From the NCBI RefSeq assembly GCF_014193515.1, contig NZ_BLXX01000012.1, positions 124,001 through 188,000 of the forward strand: DNA of 64,000 nt, in the 5' to 3' direction. Positions 50,373 through 59,484 of this stretch are shown here, one piece after another. The position numbers and the translations under genes were made by a program. The notes beneath the pieces were generated by a model that had not been told where the DNA came from, did not search any database, and saw nothing but the letters and a program-made list of their open reading frames with translations. Each line of letters opens with the position of its first letter. Positions within the stretch are counted from its first letter, which is position 1. The stretch is from Geomonas silvestris. GTDB lineage: Bacteria; Desulfobacterota; Desulfuromonadia; Geobacterales; Geobacteraceae.

Positions 50373-50846
50373 ATGGGCGAGAAGCTGATTTGCAACAACA
50401 AGAAGGCCTTCCACGACTACTTCATCGAAGAGCGTTACGAGGCCGGCATGGTGCTGCAGGGGACCGAGGTAAAGTCCCTGCGCGGCGGCAAGGCGAATTT
50501 GAACGATTCCTTTGCCATCGTGAAGAACGGCGAGGCCTACCTGCACAACCTGCACATCAGCCCCTACGACTTCGGCAACCGTCAGAACCACGATCCTGAC
50601 CGGATGCGGAAGCTTTTGCTGCACAAGAAAGAGATCCTGAAGCTCTTCTCCAAGATACGGGAGCAGGGATACACGCTGATCCCCTTGAGGATCTATTTCA
50701 AGGAAGGCAAGGTAAAAGCAGAGCTTGGGTTAGCCAAGGGGAAGAAGAACTACGACAAGCGCGAGACCCTGAAGCAGAACGACATGAAGCGCGACGTCCA
50801 GGTGGCTCTTAAAGAGCGCGGGCGTCAGAACAGGGATAGAGATTAA
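50373..50846 (+). CDS. smpB: SsrA-binding protein SmpB
   Basis: 157 residues, full length for SmpB. Signatures: [40 protein letters not shown] (tmRNA-binding barrel), [20 protein letters not shown] and the Lys/Arg-rich C-terminal tail ([20 protein letters not shown]) that mimics the anticodon side of tRNA in the decoding centre. SmpB carries tmRNA to stalled ribosomes. Its gene lies 10 bases upstream of the tmRNA gene, as often found. The Shine-Dalgarno sequence is weak. Confidence 0.96.
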   Translation: MGEKLICNNKKAFHDYFIEERYEAGMVLQGTEVKSLRGGKANLNDSFAIVKNGEAYLHNLHISPYDFGNRQNHDPDRMRKLLLHKKEILKLFSKIREQGYTLIPLRIYFKEGKVKAELGLAKGKKNYDKRETLKQNDMKRDVQVALKERGRQNRDRD

Positions 50847-50855
50847 CAGTTTATT

Positions 50856-51206
50856 GGGGGTGTAAAGGTTTCGACGGGGGTAAGAAGCAAAGGTTGCATG
50901 CCGAGGTCCGGTTGGCTCGTTAAACAAACCGGGGCGATTTAGACGCCGATAACTACGAATACGCCTTAGCAGCTTAATAACCTGCTAACGTTCTACCTCG
51001 CTTCTCCCACGGGTGGGGATAGAACGTCATTTAGTGGGATAGTTCTTGAGAGTGCCTGCGGCTCAAGGGCGAAATCTAGCGGGACCGTCTCTCTTGAATC
51101 CCGGCCTGTGGAGTCCTGAGAGGTTAAATTAAATACAGGTATAAGCATGTAGACGCCTTTCGTGTACGACTTTCGGACGTGGGTTCGACTCCCACCACCT
51201 CCACCA
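50856..51206 (+). ncRNA. ssrA: Transfer-messenger RNA (tmRNA)
   Basis: 351 bases. The 5' end GGGGGTG pairs with CACCTCC at the 3' end, giving a seven-pair acceptor stem with a G-U at pair three, the alanine identity. GGTTCGACTCC of the T arm is present and CCA is encoded. The tag reading frame (50945-50977, GCC to TAA) encodes ADNYEYALAA, a typical degradation tag ending in ALAA. tmRNA rescues stalled ribosomes with SmpB, whose gene lies just upstream. Confidence 0.97.
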
Positions 51207-51212
51207 AACCCC

Positions 51213-51252
51213 AAACAGAAAAGCCCGGGCATTTGCCCGGGCTTTTCTGTTT
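51213..51252 (+). terminator. tmRNA terminator
   Basis: A perfect 18-bp stem (AAACAGAAAAGCCCGGGC with its complement), a four-base loop ATTT and a T-rich exit, seven bases after the CCA end of tmRNA. Confidence 0.92.
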
Positions 51253-51282
51253 CTGTAGTTGTCGCTTAACTGCCAAACAAAG

Positions 51283-51323
51283 GCAAATCCCCCCTGTCCC
51301 CCCTTCGCAAAGGGGGGAACGTG
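51283..51323. repeat. Dispersed palindrome, CCCCCCTTCGCAAAGGGGGG copy
   Basis: GCAAATCCCCCCTGTCCCCC, CTTCGCAAAGGGGGGAACG. It is the same family as at 13.7, 30.3, 31.6, 53.9, 54.0 and 57.5 kb; the 54.0 kb copy is the closest. Confidence 0.8.
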
Positions 51324-51402
51324 AGGCCAACGGCAGGTGTTGGTTGTCATCCGTTACCAACGCTTCCCCGGACTTCCCGGACGAGCCTTTTACTGGACTT
51401 GG

Positions 51403-51807
51403 TTAGTTCTTCCAGTGCACGCTCTTCAGTTTGCCCTGGCCGGCCTCTTCCTTCCTGGTCGGCAGCATGCGGTTCTTCTCGTCCACGAAGACGAGCTTGG
51501 GCTCGTGAACCTGGGCCTCGGCCTCGGACATGTTCACGAAGCTCGCGATGATGACCAGGTCCTGGGGGGCCACCAGGCGCGCCGCGGCGCCGTTGAGGCA
51601 GATGACGCCGGAACCGCGCTCGCCTTCGATGGCGTAGGTCTCGAGCCGGCTGCCGTTGTTCACGTCCCAGACGCAGACCGCCTCGTAGGGTATGATGTCG
51701 GCGGCCTCCATCAGATCGAGGTCGATGGTGATGCTCCCCTCGTAGTGCAGGTCGGCCCCGGTGATCGTCGCGCGGTGAATCTTGCTCTTCAGCATCTTTC
51801 TATCCAT
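51403..51807 (-). CDS. panD: Aspartate 1-decarboxylase
   Basis: 134 residues. PanD makes beta-alanine from aspartate for pantothenate and coenzyme A. The self-processing site is YEGSIT, with cleavage between Gly24 and Ser25, which becomes the pyruvoyl cofactor. [40 protein letters not shown] and DLVIIASF are conserved throughout the family. GGAGG lies nine bases before the ATG. It is the last gene of panB-panC-panD and starts three bases after panC ends. Confidence 0.95.
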   Translation of the reverse strand: MDRKMLKSKIHRATITGADLHYEGSITIDLDLMEAADIIPYEAVCVWDVNNGSRLETYAIEGERGSGVICLNGAAARLVAPQDLVIIASFVNMSEAEAQVHEPKLVFVDEKNRMLPTRKEEAGQGKLKSVHWKN

Positions 51808-51810
51808 CTT

Positions 51811-52650
51811 CTATTCCTCCCCAAGAATGCAGTTGTCGATGAGTCGTACTGTGCCGACCCGCACCGCCAGTGCGAGCAGCGTCCTTTTATCTGCGGTGTG
51901 CAAGGGAGCCAGGGTATCCGGATCCCGAAATTCCAGGTAATCGAGCTCTGCCGCCCTCTCCTTCTCGATAGGCTCGAGGGCGACCTTGCGCAGCTGGGCG
52001 ACGGAGGTCTCCCCGGCGGCAAAGGCGGCCCGGGCTGCCTTGAGGGAGCGCGACAGGCAGAGCGCCGTCTCGCGCTCGGTCTCGCTCAGGCGCGCGTTGC
52101 GGGAACTCAAGGCCAGGCCGTCGGCCTCGCGCACGATGGGCATCCCGACGATCTCCAGGTCCATGTTGAAGTCCTGCACCATGCGCCGGATCACGGCGAG
52201 CTGCTGGAAATCCTTCTTCCCGAAGATGGCGACCTTGGGTACCACGATGTTGAAGAGTTTGGCGACTACGGTGGTGACGCCGCGGAAATGCCCGGGACGG
52301 CTCGCGCCGCAGAGCTCTTTGGTGATCTCCTCGACGTTCAGGTAGCTCTGGTAGCCGGCCGGGTACATGTCGGCTGCGGTCGGTGCGAAGATGACGCCGA
52401 CCCCGGCGGCCTCGGCCACGCGCTTGTCGCGCTCCAGGTCGCGGGGGTAGCTGTCCAGGTCCTCGTTGACGCCGAACTGGGTCGGGTTCACGAAAATGCT
52501 CGCCACGACGATGGGCGCGCGTTTCTTCGCCTCGCGCATCAAGGAGGCGTGCCCCTCGTGCAGGTACCCCATGGTGGGGACCAGGGCGATCTCGCCGCGG
52601 TGCTCCCGGGCGAACTCTTGCATCTTAGCTACGGTATCTATCAGGATCAT
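51811..52650 (-). CDS. panC: Pantothenate synthetase (pantoate-beta-alanine ligase)
   Basis: 279 residues. PanC joins pantoate to beta-alanine with ATP. Signatures: [20 protein letters not shown] (HxGH ATP site), [40 protein letters not shown] and the KMSKS-like [10 protein letters not shown]. The length is normal for the family. The ATG overlaps the panB stop by four bases (ATGA), so the two are translationally coupled. Confidence 0.95.
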   Translation of the reverse strand: MILIDTVAKMQEFAREHRGEIALVPTMGYLHEGHASLMREAKKRAPIVVASIFVNPTQFGVNEDLDSYPRDLERDKRVAEAAGVGVIFAPTAADMYPAGYQSYLNVEEITKELCGASRPGHFRGVTTVVAKLFNIVVPKVAIFGKKDFQQLAVIRRMVQDFNMDLEIVGMPIVREADGLALSSRNARLSETERETALCLSRSLKAARAAFAAGETSVAQLRKVALEPIEKERAAELDYLEFRDPDTLAPLHTADKRTLLALAVRVGTVRLIDNCILGEE

Positions 52651-53450
52651 GAGAACGAGTGTTTCTCCTCGGGGAAAGTACCTGCTTTGACCTCGGCGAT
52701 GTAGCTTGCCACCGCCTCGGAGATGACCGGGCCCAGGTCGGCGTAGCGCTTGACGAACTTGGGGGAGTACTTGCTGCACAGCCCCAGGATGTCGTGCAGC
52801 ACGAGCACCTGGCCGTCGCAGTGCGGGCCGGCCCCGATGCCGATGGTCGGGATGCTGAGCTCGGCACTGATGCGCTGGGCGAGCTTCATGGGAATCCCCT
52901 CGAGCACCACGGAGAACGCGCCGGCCTTCTCGACGGCGAGGGCGTCCTGGAAGATCCGGTCGGCCTGCTCCTCGCCCTTCCCCTGCACCTTGAAGCCACC
53001 CATGCGGTGCAAGGACTGCGGGGTGAGACCTATGTGGGCCATGACCGGGATGTCCATGTCGCAGATGGCGGAGATGGTGTCGGCCACGTGCGCGCCCCCT
53101 TCGAGCTTCACCGCGGCGGCGCCGCCGTCCTTGACCAGGCGGCCGGCGTTTAAGCGCGCGCTGGCCAGGTCGATCTGGTAGGAGAGGTAGGGGAGATCGG
53201 CGACCACGAATGCCTTGGGGCGCGCCCGCATCACGGCGCGGGTGTGGTAGATCATCTCGTCCATGGTGACCGGCAGGGTGTTGTCGTAACCGGCAACCAC
53301 GACGCCGACCGAATCCCCCACGAGGATCATGTCGATGCCGCAGCCGTCCATGATGAGGGCGGTCGGGTAGTCGTAACAGGTGAGGACGCCGATCCGTTCC
53401 CCGGCGGCCTTCATCTTTTGGAAATCGAGAACGGTCTTCTGCTTCTGCAT
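52647..53450 (-). CDS. panB: 3-methyl-2-oxobutanoate hydroxymethyltransferase
   Basis: 267 residues. PanB makes ketopantoate from ketoisovalerate and methylene-tetrahydrofolate, the first step of pantothenate synthesis. Motifs: [40 protein letters not shown] (metal-binding Asp), [24 protein letters not shown], catalytic Glu in LEGIP, and [18 protein letters not shown]. It is first in panB-panC-panD. The operon promoter should lie above 53450. Confidence 0.95.
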   Translation of the reverse strand: MQKQKTVLDFQKMKAAGERIGVLTCYDYPTALIMDGCGIDMILVGDSVGVVVAGYDNTLPVTMDEMIYHTRAVMRARPKAFVVADLPYLSYQIDLASARLNAGRLVKDGGAAAVKLEGGAHVADTISAICDMDIPVMAHIGLTPQSLHRMGGFKVQGKGEEQADRIFQDALAVEKAGAFSVVLEGIPMKLAQRISAELSIPTIGIGAGPHCDGQVLVLHDILGLCSKYSPKFVKRYADLGPVISEAVASYIAEVKAGTFPEEKHSFS

Positions 53451-53860
53451 GGTTAGCTGCTCCAGCTTGCGTGATGTAGGGGGGAGCGCCTTGGCCCTCC
53501 TCGCCCTCCTCCAGGCCTGCGAAGTGGTTACTGCGAGGCCGGAGTGCCCTCAACGGGGCTTTCGGTATACAACAAAAAAAAACGCCTTCACGAGGAAGAC
53601 GTCATTGACTGAGGGCGAGCGCGCACCTGCGGTGCACACACACTAATCATCAGCTATCGCTTCCCGTACCGGTTCGTCGCGAATCCAGGCGGTATGTCGT
53701 GATATTGTCGTGTTTCTTTTGCGGCTCCACTTAAGGTATAGCGGGCCAAAACACGGTTAGAAAGCTACCACAAAATTTGGGGACAAGTCCACTATTTTTT
53801 AAAACGACTGCGCTGGGTCGGTTCCCAACTGCTCCAGGCTTGCTGGGGGCGATTCTTCAC
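53451..53860. other. Upstream region of panBCD, no gene seen
   Basis: About 400 bases with no credible gene. The panBCD promoter must be here; 53570-53580 has a run of A. No riboswitch-like structure was recognised. Confidence 0.45.
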
Positions 53861-54035
53861 AAAAAGCGAATCCCCCCTGGCCCCCCTTTTCCAAAGTGGG
53901 AAACGTGTGGGCGCTTTTGTGGGCTAAAGAGAATGCCTCCCCGGAAGGTACTTAAGCGGTTTTGTTGGCTAAAGATCGCTTCCTCGACAAAAGCAAATCC
54001 CCCCTGCCCCCCCCTTCGCAAAGGGGGGAACGCGG
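53861..54035. repeat. Two copies of the CCCCCCTT/AAAGGGGGG dispersed palindrome
   Basis: Copy one (53861-53910): AAAAGCGAATCCCCCCTGGC then CCCCCTTTTCCAAAGTGGG. Copy two (53990-54035): AAGCAAATCCCCCCTGCCCC then CCCCTTCGCAAAGGGGGG. Both are oriented like the 51.3 and 57.5 kb copies. Confidence 0.8.
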
Positions 54036-54044
54036 AGTCTCCTG

Positions 54045-54144
54045 CTGTGCTTCGTGGAACAGTCCACCTCGTTTGGCTGTGCTTCGTGGAACAGTGCTCG
54101 TCGGGTTTGGCTGTGCTTCGTCGGACGGTCCACCTCGGGTTTGG
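54045..54144. repeat. Short tandem repeat, three units of 32-34 bp
   Basis: Units begin with CTGTGCTTCGT at 54045, 54077 and 54111 and end with TTTGG; the second and third share CTCGGGTTTGG-like ends. A fourth, partial unit at 54145 merges into a CCGTG...GGCTCCGTGGC dispersed repeat (54149-54177). All of 53861-54250 is repeat material. Confidence 0.75.
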
Positions 54145-54300
54145 CTGTTCTCCGTGCCCTCCGCGGCTCCGTGGCGAAATCGGTTCGTTTTGTTCCAGGG
54201 GGAACCAAGGCGAGTCACTTGGCGGAGCCAGTCCCCAAAGAAAGACCCCCTTCCGCATGCTGCGAAAGGGGGACGCTTGCTGCCGGTATCTCTTCTTGCG

Positions 54301-56292
54301 CTATTCGGCGCTCGCCCTGATGCACTCCAGTTCGTGCACTACCAGGCCGCTCTCCTCCTGGCGCTTCTCCATGCCGTCGAAGATGGCATCGGCCATCTTG
54401 GTGACGGACTCGACGGCGGCCCGAATGTCGGCTCCATCGACGGTCTGCCGGCCGGCGGCATCGGCCATGGCGTGACTCATCCCCTTCACGTCCTCGAGGG
54501 AGCGCGCCACGCTCTTGGTCGCCATCGCCTGCTCCTTGGACGACTTGAAGATCTGCATGGTCATGGAGCTTACGTTCTCGATCGACTGGCTCACCGACTG
54601 CACGGCCCGCGACTGCTCCTCTGAGGCGAGCTTGATCTGCCGGGTCATCTCCAACGCCTCCTGGGCGCTCTCGAGGATGCTCTCCAAAGAGGCGCTGGTC
54701 AGCGTGCCGAGCTTCACCCCTTTGCGCACCAGCTCCTTGGTCGCCATGATGTTGTCGGCGGCGATGCGCGACTCGGTCATGATCTCGTCGATGATCCCGG
54801 TGATCTCGCCGGTGGAGAGCCCGGTCTGCAGGGAGAGGTTGCGGATCTCGTCGGCCACGACGCCGAAGCTCTTGCCGTACTCGCCGGCCTGGGCCGCGAT
54901 GATGGAGGCGTTTAGGGCCAACAGGTTGGTGCGCTTGGTGATGTCGTTGATGACGGAGACGAACCCCTCGATGCGGCCGCTGTTGGCTCCCAGGCGCTTG
55001 ATCCCCTCGAAGGAGAGCTCGACGGAGCGCTGGATGTCGTCCAGGGACTGCTCGGTCTCGCGCACCACCTCGCGGCTCTGCTCGGCGTGCTCCTTCACCT
55101 TGGTGGAGAGCCCGTGAGAGAGCGAGGTGTTGCGCTCCACCTGCCTGAGCGTCGAGGCGATCTCCTCCATGGCGGAGACCGACTTGTACACCGAGTCGGA
55201 AAGCGCATCCATGTTGCCGGTGATCTGGTCGGTGGCGATGGAGATCTGCCCGGCCGCGACCGAGGCGCAATCGACGGACTCCATGACGCCGTGGGCGGTG
55301 GCGTCGATCTTCTGGGAGCCGTTGGCAAGCGAATCGGCGGCGCTCTTCAGGCGGAAGAGGTTGCGGGAGTAGGCCTCGCGGTTCTTCAAAAGCTCGGTGA
55401 AGGTCTTGCCGAGCTCGAGGGTGAGCTGGTCGATGGAGGCCAGGAGGCTTATGCGCAAGAACGCCGCGGCCGCCTGGTCGGCGAAGAGGCGGATGGTGTC
55501 GACGTCGGTATCGTTGAGGGAGCGGTGGCTCTTCTTGTTGTCGAGGCCGAAGACCCCGATGGTCTCACCCTTGAGGACGATGGGGCAGAGGATGAAGCAG
55601 GAGGAGCGCAACGGCTCGATCATGTCGAAGGGGGCCTGCAACAGGTAATCGGCGGGATACTGGCTGACGTCCTCGATGAAGTGGACCTGCTGGTCGCGGA
55701 AGCACTTGTAGACCACGCCGGAACGGGCGTCCAGCGGGATGGTGACCTCGGGGCCCACGGCGGTGTCGTTGCCGGCGGAGGCCGCGAAGTAGAGCTCGCT
55801 CCGCTCCGCGTCGGCCATGAGGACGTTCACCCGCTCGTAGCCCAGGACCTCGTGCAGCCCCTCGACGCACAGGGCGAGCACGTCGTCCTTGCGGATGCTC
55901 TTCTGGATCTTGGAGCCGATCTTGTGGAAGTTCTTGATGTTGTTGTCGAGCACCTTGTAGCGGTTCTCGAAGAGCTTTTTCTGGGCGTTCACCTCGTGCA
56001 CCAGGGAATCGAGCTCCTGCCCCCTTTTGTGCAGCTCGTCGGCGGCGCCGCCGATGAAGTAGCCCAGGATGGCCAGGACGCAGGCCGTGCCGAAGCCCAT
56101 GTAGGCGTAGAGCGCCATACCCTGGGCAGTTTGGATCATTTCGGTGAAGATCTGGGAAACCAGCGGGAGGGAAGGGTCGGCGAAGAGGGCCAGGCGCAGC
56201 ACGTTCCAACCGACGGGAGCCAGGGTGCCGAGGAAGAAACCGATGAGCGCGTAGAGCTGGCTCCGGTTGGCCCCGACCAATGGATTTCTCAT
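54301..56292 (-). CDS. Methyl-accepting chemotaxis protein with cytoplasmic GAF domain
   Basis: A 663-residue chemoreceptor. Two membrane helices (about 11-32 and 58-80) enclose a very short periplasmic loop, so the sensing domain is the GAF domain (about 120-280: [40 protein letters not shown]). The signalling domain runs from about 340 to 640, with the conserved hairpin tip [20 protein letters not shown] followed by [12 protein letters not shown]. It passes a signal to CheA/CheW. There is no HAMP domain; a coiled coil links the membrane and GAF parts. It could instead sense intracellular small molecules or redox state. No che genes are near. Confidence 0.92.
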   Translation of the reverse strand: MRNPLVGANRSQLYALIGFFLGTLAPVGWNVLRLALFADPSLPLVSQIFTEMIQTAQGMALYAYMGFGTACVLAILGYFIGGAADELHKRGQELDSLVHEVNAQKKLFENRYKVLDNNIKNFHKIGSKIQKSIRKDDVLALCVEGLHEVLGYERVNVLMADAERSELYFAASAGNDTAVGPEVTIPLDARSGVVYKCFRDQQVHFIEDVSQYPADYLLQAPFDMIEPLRSSCFILCPIVLKGETIGVFGLDNKKSHRSLNDTDVDTIRLFADQAAAAFLRISLLASIDQLTLELGKTFTELLKNREAYSRNLFRLKSAADSLANGSQKIDATAHGVMESVDCASVAAGQISIATDQITGNMDALSDSVYKSVSAMEEIASTLRQVERNTSLSHGLSTKVKEHAEQSREVVRETEQSLDDIQRSVELSFEGIKRLGANSGRIEGFVSVINDITKRTNLLALNASIIAAQAGEYGKSFGVVADEIRNLSLQTGLSTGEITGIIDEIMTESRIAADNIMATKELVRKGVKLGTLTSASLESILESAQEALEMTRQIKLASEEQSRAVQSVSQSIENVSSMTMQIFKSSKEQAMATKSVARSLEDVKGMSHAMADAAGRQTVDGADIRAAVESVTKMADAIFDGMEKRQEESGLVVHELECIRASAE

Positions 56293-56391
56293 AACAGTGC
56301 CACCTCGTTCACCCCGAAGATGCGGCCCGGAAAGGCCGACAGGGGAATTTTGTGCAGTCTAAGGCAGCGGCTGGTCGAAGTCAACTTATCT

Positions 56392-57480
56392 TTAACGTCC
56401 AAGCATTATGCCGAGTTCCTCGGCGTGGCGCACCAGGGCCCCTTCCGGGTCGATGAGTTTTAACTGGCGCACCGCGTCCTCGATGGGGGCGGAGCAGATC
56501 TGGCGCCCCTTGAGGCAGACCATCTGCCCGAAGCTTTCCGCCTCGATGAGCTCGACGGCCTGGACCCCGAAGCGCGAGGAGAGGCAGCGGTCGAAGGTGG
56601 AGGGCGAGCCGCCGCGCTGCAGGTGCCCGAGCACGGTGACCCGGACGTCCATCTCGAGGACCCCGCCCAGCTCGCGGGAGATCTTCTCCCCTACCCCGCC
56701 CAACCGCTCGACCACCTGTTTCCCGCCGGCCGCTTCCTTCACCACGCGGCTCCCCCCTTTGGGGTAGGCCCCCTCGGCGGCCACGATGACGCTGAAGCGC
56801 CCGCCGCGCCTGCCGCGCTCCACGATCGCCTGGGCCACCCGCTCGATATCGTAGGGGATCTCGGGGATGAGGATGACGTCTGCGCCGCCGGCGATCCCCG
56901 ACTCGAGCGCGATCCACCCGGCGTAGCGCCCCATCACCTCGAGCACCATGACGCGGTGGTGGCTTTCGGCCGTCGAGTGCAGCTTGTCGAGGGCGTCGGT
57001 CGCGGTCTCCAGCGCAGTGTTGTAGCCGAAGGTGACGTCGGTTTCCAAGAGGTCGTTGTCGATGGTCTTCGGGACCCCGACGATGGGGACCCCGCGCTTC
57101 ATGAGCTCGAGCGCGATCTTCAGGGTGCCGTCCCCCCCGACCACGACCAGGGCGGAGATCCCCAGGATCTCGATGCGCGAGACCACCTCGTCCGAGACGT
57201 CCACCAGCTCGACCTTACCCTCCCTCATGATGGGAAAGGAGAAGGGGTTGCCGCGGTTGGTGGTCCCGAGGATGGTGCCGCCGCGCGGCAGGATCCCGCG
57301 GACGTCTTCGAGGTTGAGCAGGCGGCACTTCTCCTGGTGCAGGAAGCCGTCGAAGCCGTCCTCGATGCCGATCACTTCCCAGCCCCGGCGCACCGCGGAG
57401 CGGACCACGCCGCGGATGACGCCGTTTAGTCCGGGGCAGTCGCCGCCGCCGGTGAGGATGCCGATTCTTTTAGCGCACAT
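56392..57480 (-). CDS. pfkA: 6-phosphofructokinase
   Basis: 362 residues. It phosphorylates fructose 6-phosphate in glycolysis. Motifs: GILTGGGDCPGLNGVIRGVV, VVVGGDGTLKIA (phosphoryl-donor site), VPKTIDNDL (catalytic Asp pair), VMGRYAGWIALESG, LIPEIPYD and LGHLQRGGSPSTFDR. The mix GGDGT-L-K with PKTIDND places it in the group III (mixed-substrate) clade; retention of Gly in GGDGT favours ATP over pyrophosphate as donor, but this needs an assay. AAGGAG sits four bases before the ATG at 57480; an upstream in-frame start is less likely. Single gene. Confidence 0.92.
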   Translation of the reverse strand: MCAKRIGILTGGGDCPGLNGVIRGVVRSAVRRGWEVIGIEDGFDGFLHQEKCRLLNLEDVRGILPRGGTILGTTNRGNPFSFPIMREGKVELVDVSDEVVSRIEILGISALVVVGGDGTLKIALELMKRGVPIVGVPKTIDNDLLETDVTFGYNTALETATDALDKLHSTAESHHRVMVLEVMGRYAGWIALESGIAGGADVILIPEIPYDIERVAQAIVERGRRGGRFSVIVAAEGAYPKGGSRVVKEAAGGKQVVERLGGVGEKISRELGGVLEMDVRVTVLGHLQRGGSPSTFDRCLSSRFGVQAVELIEAESFGQMVCLKGRQICSAPIEDAVRQLKLIDPEGALVRHAEELGIMLGR

Positions 57481-57510
57481 AATTCTCCTTGATGCATGGG
57501 GGCTCACTCA

Positions 57511-57555
57511 GAAGCGAATCCCCCTGCCCCCCCTTTTCCAAAGTGGGGAACGCTG
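57511..57555. repeat. Dispersed palindrome, CCCCCCTTTTCCAAAGTGGGG copy
   Basis: GAAGCGAATCCCCCTGCCCC, CCCTTTTCCAAAGTGGGG, AACGC. It is the closest partner of 53861-53910. Confidence 0.8.
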
Positions 57556-57710
57556 GTTCTGCCGCGCTGCTTTGTGGAAAGGAGCACTGAGCTTCGCGAA
57601 ATATGCGGAAGAGTGATCCCCCACTTCAGAGCCAAACCTGCCCCCCTACCCTTGGTGTCCGAAAACGTGCACCAGGCTACCTGCTTTTTCAGATTCAGCC
57701 TTCGTGGGTT

Positions 57711-57754
57711 TCCCCTGTGTTCCTCTCGCCGCTCCCTCTGTGATCCTCTGTGTT
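57711..57754. repeat. CCTCTGTG-type dispersed repeat
   Basis: TTTCCCCTGTGTTCCTCTCG then CCGCTCCCTCTGTGATCCTC and TGTG. It is related to the repeats at 40.2, 48.9 and 62.6-62.8 kb. Confidence 0.6.
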
Positions 57755-57779
57755 AAAGCCGTTGTTTGTTGCCATGGCT

Positions 57780-58448
57780 TCAGCTCTTTCCGCCATGCTC
57801 GGCAACAACCTCCAGTGCTTCCACGATGGCGGAGGGCTCCAGGCGGTTTCTCGGGTCGCTGTCGGCGTAGGAGAGCAGGATGCGCCGGTCGCGACCGATA
57901 AGGAAGGTCCCCGGGATGGGAAGCTCCCAGGAATCGTCGCCGTTGTAGGCGGGAAGATCGGTGCCGAGCGAGGTGTAGATGGGGCGGAGCGCCTCGGGTA
58001 CCTGGTACACCAGGCCGAACTGCCGGGCCACCTGGTTCCCCTGGTCGCTCAACACCTCGTACATCAGGAAGTTCTTCAACAAGGTCGCCTGGGACTTGTC
58101 GGGACTCTGCGGCGAGATCGCGATGAGCGAGCCGCCCAGCCTCATGATCTCGGGGAGGATCTTCTGGTAGGCACGCAGCTGCAGGCTGCAGTAGGGACAC
58201 CAGATACCGCGGTAGAAGGTGACCAAAACCGGACCGCGCGCCAGGGCATGTTCCAGGTTGGTCGGCCTTCCCACCGCGTTGGGAAGGGTGAAGTCGGGGG
58301 CCTGGCCGCCCGCCTTCAGGACCCGCTCGGCAATGCCGGAAAGGGCGAGCTGTCGGGCGGCCTCCTCAAGTTGCTGCGACTGCTCGGGAGGTAGCGGCGG
58401 CAAAGACCGCTCGAGTTCCTCGATCTGCGTTCTGAGTTCCGGTTCCAT
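57780..58448 (-). CDS. Peroxiredoxin-like (AhpC/TSA) protein
   Basis: A 222-residue thioredoxin-fold protein. The active site is FYRGIWCPYCSLQLRAYQKI: a CPYC pair instead of the T/PxxxxC of typical peroxiredoxins, as in the group annotated as peroxiredoxin-like or redoxin-domain proteins. It is likely to reduce peroxides or act as a disulfide reductase. The first 45 residues form a helix (IEELERSLPPLPPEQSQQLE). The gene is divergent from the hemerythrin cluster; the nearer of the two CRP/FNR-type sites is 124 bases upstream of its start, so co-regulation is possible. Confidence 0.87.
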   Translation of the reverse strand: MEPELRTQIEELERSLPPLPPEQSQQLEEAARQLALSGIAERVLKAGGQAPDFTLPNAVGRPTNLEHALARGPVLVTFYRGIWCPYCSLQLRAYQKILPEIMRLGGSLIAISPQSPDKSQATLLKNFLMYEVLSDQGNQVARQFGLVYQVPEALRPIYTSLGTDLPAYNGDDSWELPIPGTFLIGRDRRILLSYADSDPRNRLEPSAIVEALEVVAEHGGKS

Positions 58449-58565
58449 CTTCCTCCCCCCTTTCAGAGCATTTTTTACGCCACCAGTTTACGCAATTCAG
58501 GGAAAAGGTCAATCAATCTCCACACTTTTATGGTTTTTCACCGTTTTGGGCCAATGATGCATCTT

Positions 58566-58579
58566 TTGACGCAGGTCAT
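58566..58579 (+). promoter_or_regulatory. CRP/FNR-type activator site 1
   Basis: TTGACGCAGGTCAT, a near-palindrome TTGAC-N4-GTCA. This resembles sites reported for HcpR, the CRP/FNR-family regulator of nitrosative stress in deltaproteobacteria. Its centre lies 103 bases upstream of the centre of site 2. Confidence 0.6.
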
Positions 58580-58668
58580 AATCATTTTCCCGTACAGGCT
58601 CTATGCTCACCTCATCGAAGCAGTGAAAAACAGCAGGGCACTTCAGGTAGTTGAACAATCGAAGATTT

Positions 58669-58716
58669 TTGACCCAGGTCATAAACAAATAGAGCCAGAC
58701 GCGCTATCGTAGGATC
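58669..58716 (+). promoter_or_regulatory. CRP/FNR-type site 2 and class II promoter
   Basis: TTGACCCAGGTCAT (58669-58682, centre 58675.5) is followed by a -10-like TATCGT (58704-58709). If transcription starts at 58717, the site is centred at -41.5, the position of a class II activator. No -35 box is needed in that arrangement. It drives the three-gene cluster beginning at 58744. Confidence 0.7.
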
Positions 58717-58743
58717 ATCGAAGAACGACGGAGGAGACACAAG

Positions 58744-58962
58744 ATGGAATTCAAAAACGGGTTGGGCGAAACGGCAATACAGGACGTGATGGCGAAGTAT
58801 CCGCAGATCGGTGAGATCCTGAACCGCTACGAGATCGGCTGCGTTACCTGCAAGGTCGGCATCTGCCTCTTGAAGGACGTCGTCTCGATCCACGGTCTCT
58901 CCCCCGAACAGGAAAAAGCAATCGAGCAGGAAATCAACCAGTACCTGGACAGCATAAACTAA
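58744..58962 (+). CDS. DUF1858/ScdA-N-like small protein
   Basis: 72 residues. The sequence TAIQDVMAKYPQIGEILNRY, EIGCVTCKVGICLLKDVVSI has the DUF1858/ScdA N-terminal pattern with an essential Cys pair, here C-x2-C followed by another Cys. ScdA/YtfE-type proteins repair nitrosatively damaged iron-sulfur clusters using this domain plus hemerythrin. Here the hemerythrin domain is a separate protein two genes downstream. GGAGA lies about nine bases before the ATG. First gene of the cluster, behind two CRP/FNR-type sites. Confidence 0.8.
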   Translation: MEFKNGLGETAIQDVMAKYPQIGEILNRYEIGCVTCKVGICLLKDVVSIHGLSPEQEKAIEQEINQYLDSIN

Positions 58963-59021
58963 ACGAAACGCTTTCAAATCACTTGCAAAACCAACACAAT
59001 AAACGAACAAGGAGATTCATC

Positions 59022-59480
59022 ATGGCACATTCGGCATGCGGTTGCCCCGGTAGCGCAGCAAGGATCATCGAGAGAAACGAAACGGCACAGGCCCCCTCCA
59101 CCGAGAAGGCAGCAAGCGAACTGCGTCAGTGGCCGGTGCAGCTGCACCTGGTTCCCCCCACCGCCCCCTGGTTCCAGGACAGCGACATCCTGATCGCCGC
59201 CGACTGCGTGGCCTTCGCGCTGGGGAGCTTCCACAGCGACCTCTTGAAAGGGAAGGCAGTCGCCATCGCCTGCCCGAAACTGGACGACACCGCCCCGTAC
59301 GTCGAGAAGCTCGCCACCATCTTCCGGGTCAACAACGTGAAGAGCGTCACCGTGGCGATCATGGAAGTCCCCTGCTGCCGCGGCCTGGACATGATGGTGC
59401 GTCAGGCTCTGCAGCTCTCCGGCAAGGAGATCGCGCTGGAGACCGCGGTAATCGGGATCAACGGGGAAAGAAGGAGCTAG
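59022..59480 (+). CDS. Cysteine-containing iron-sulfur-type protein of the hemerythrin cluster
   Basis: 152 residues. The N-terminus has CGCPGSAARI, and later VAIACPKLDD and MEVPCCRGLDMMVRQAL, so five or six conserved-looking Cys could bind an iron-sulfur cluster. The segment DSDILIAADCVAFALGSFHS resembles the 4Fe-4S/CoB-CoM-like ferredoxin proteins often encoded beside hcp and hemerythrin genes. AAGGAG precedes the ATG by seven bases. It is the second gene of the cluster; a redox partner of the other two is likely. Confidence 0.75.
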   Translation: MAHSACGCPGSAARIIERNETAQAPSTEKAASELRQWPVQLHLVPPTAPWFQDSDILIAADCVAFALGSFHSDLLKGKAVAIACPKLDDTAPYVEKLATIFRVNNVKSVTVAIMEVPCCRGLDMMVRQALQLSGKEIALETAVIGINGERRS

Positions 59481-59484
59481 GGAC

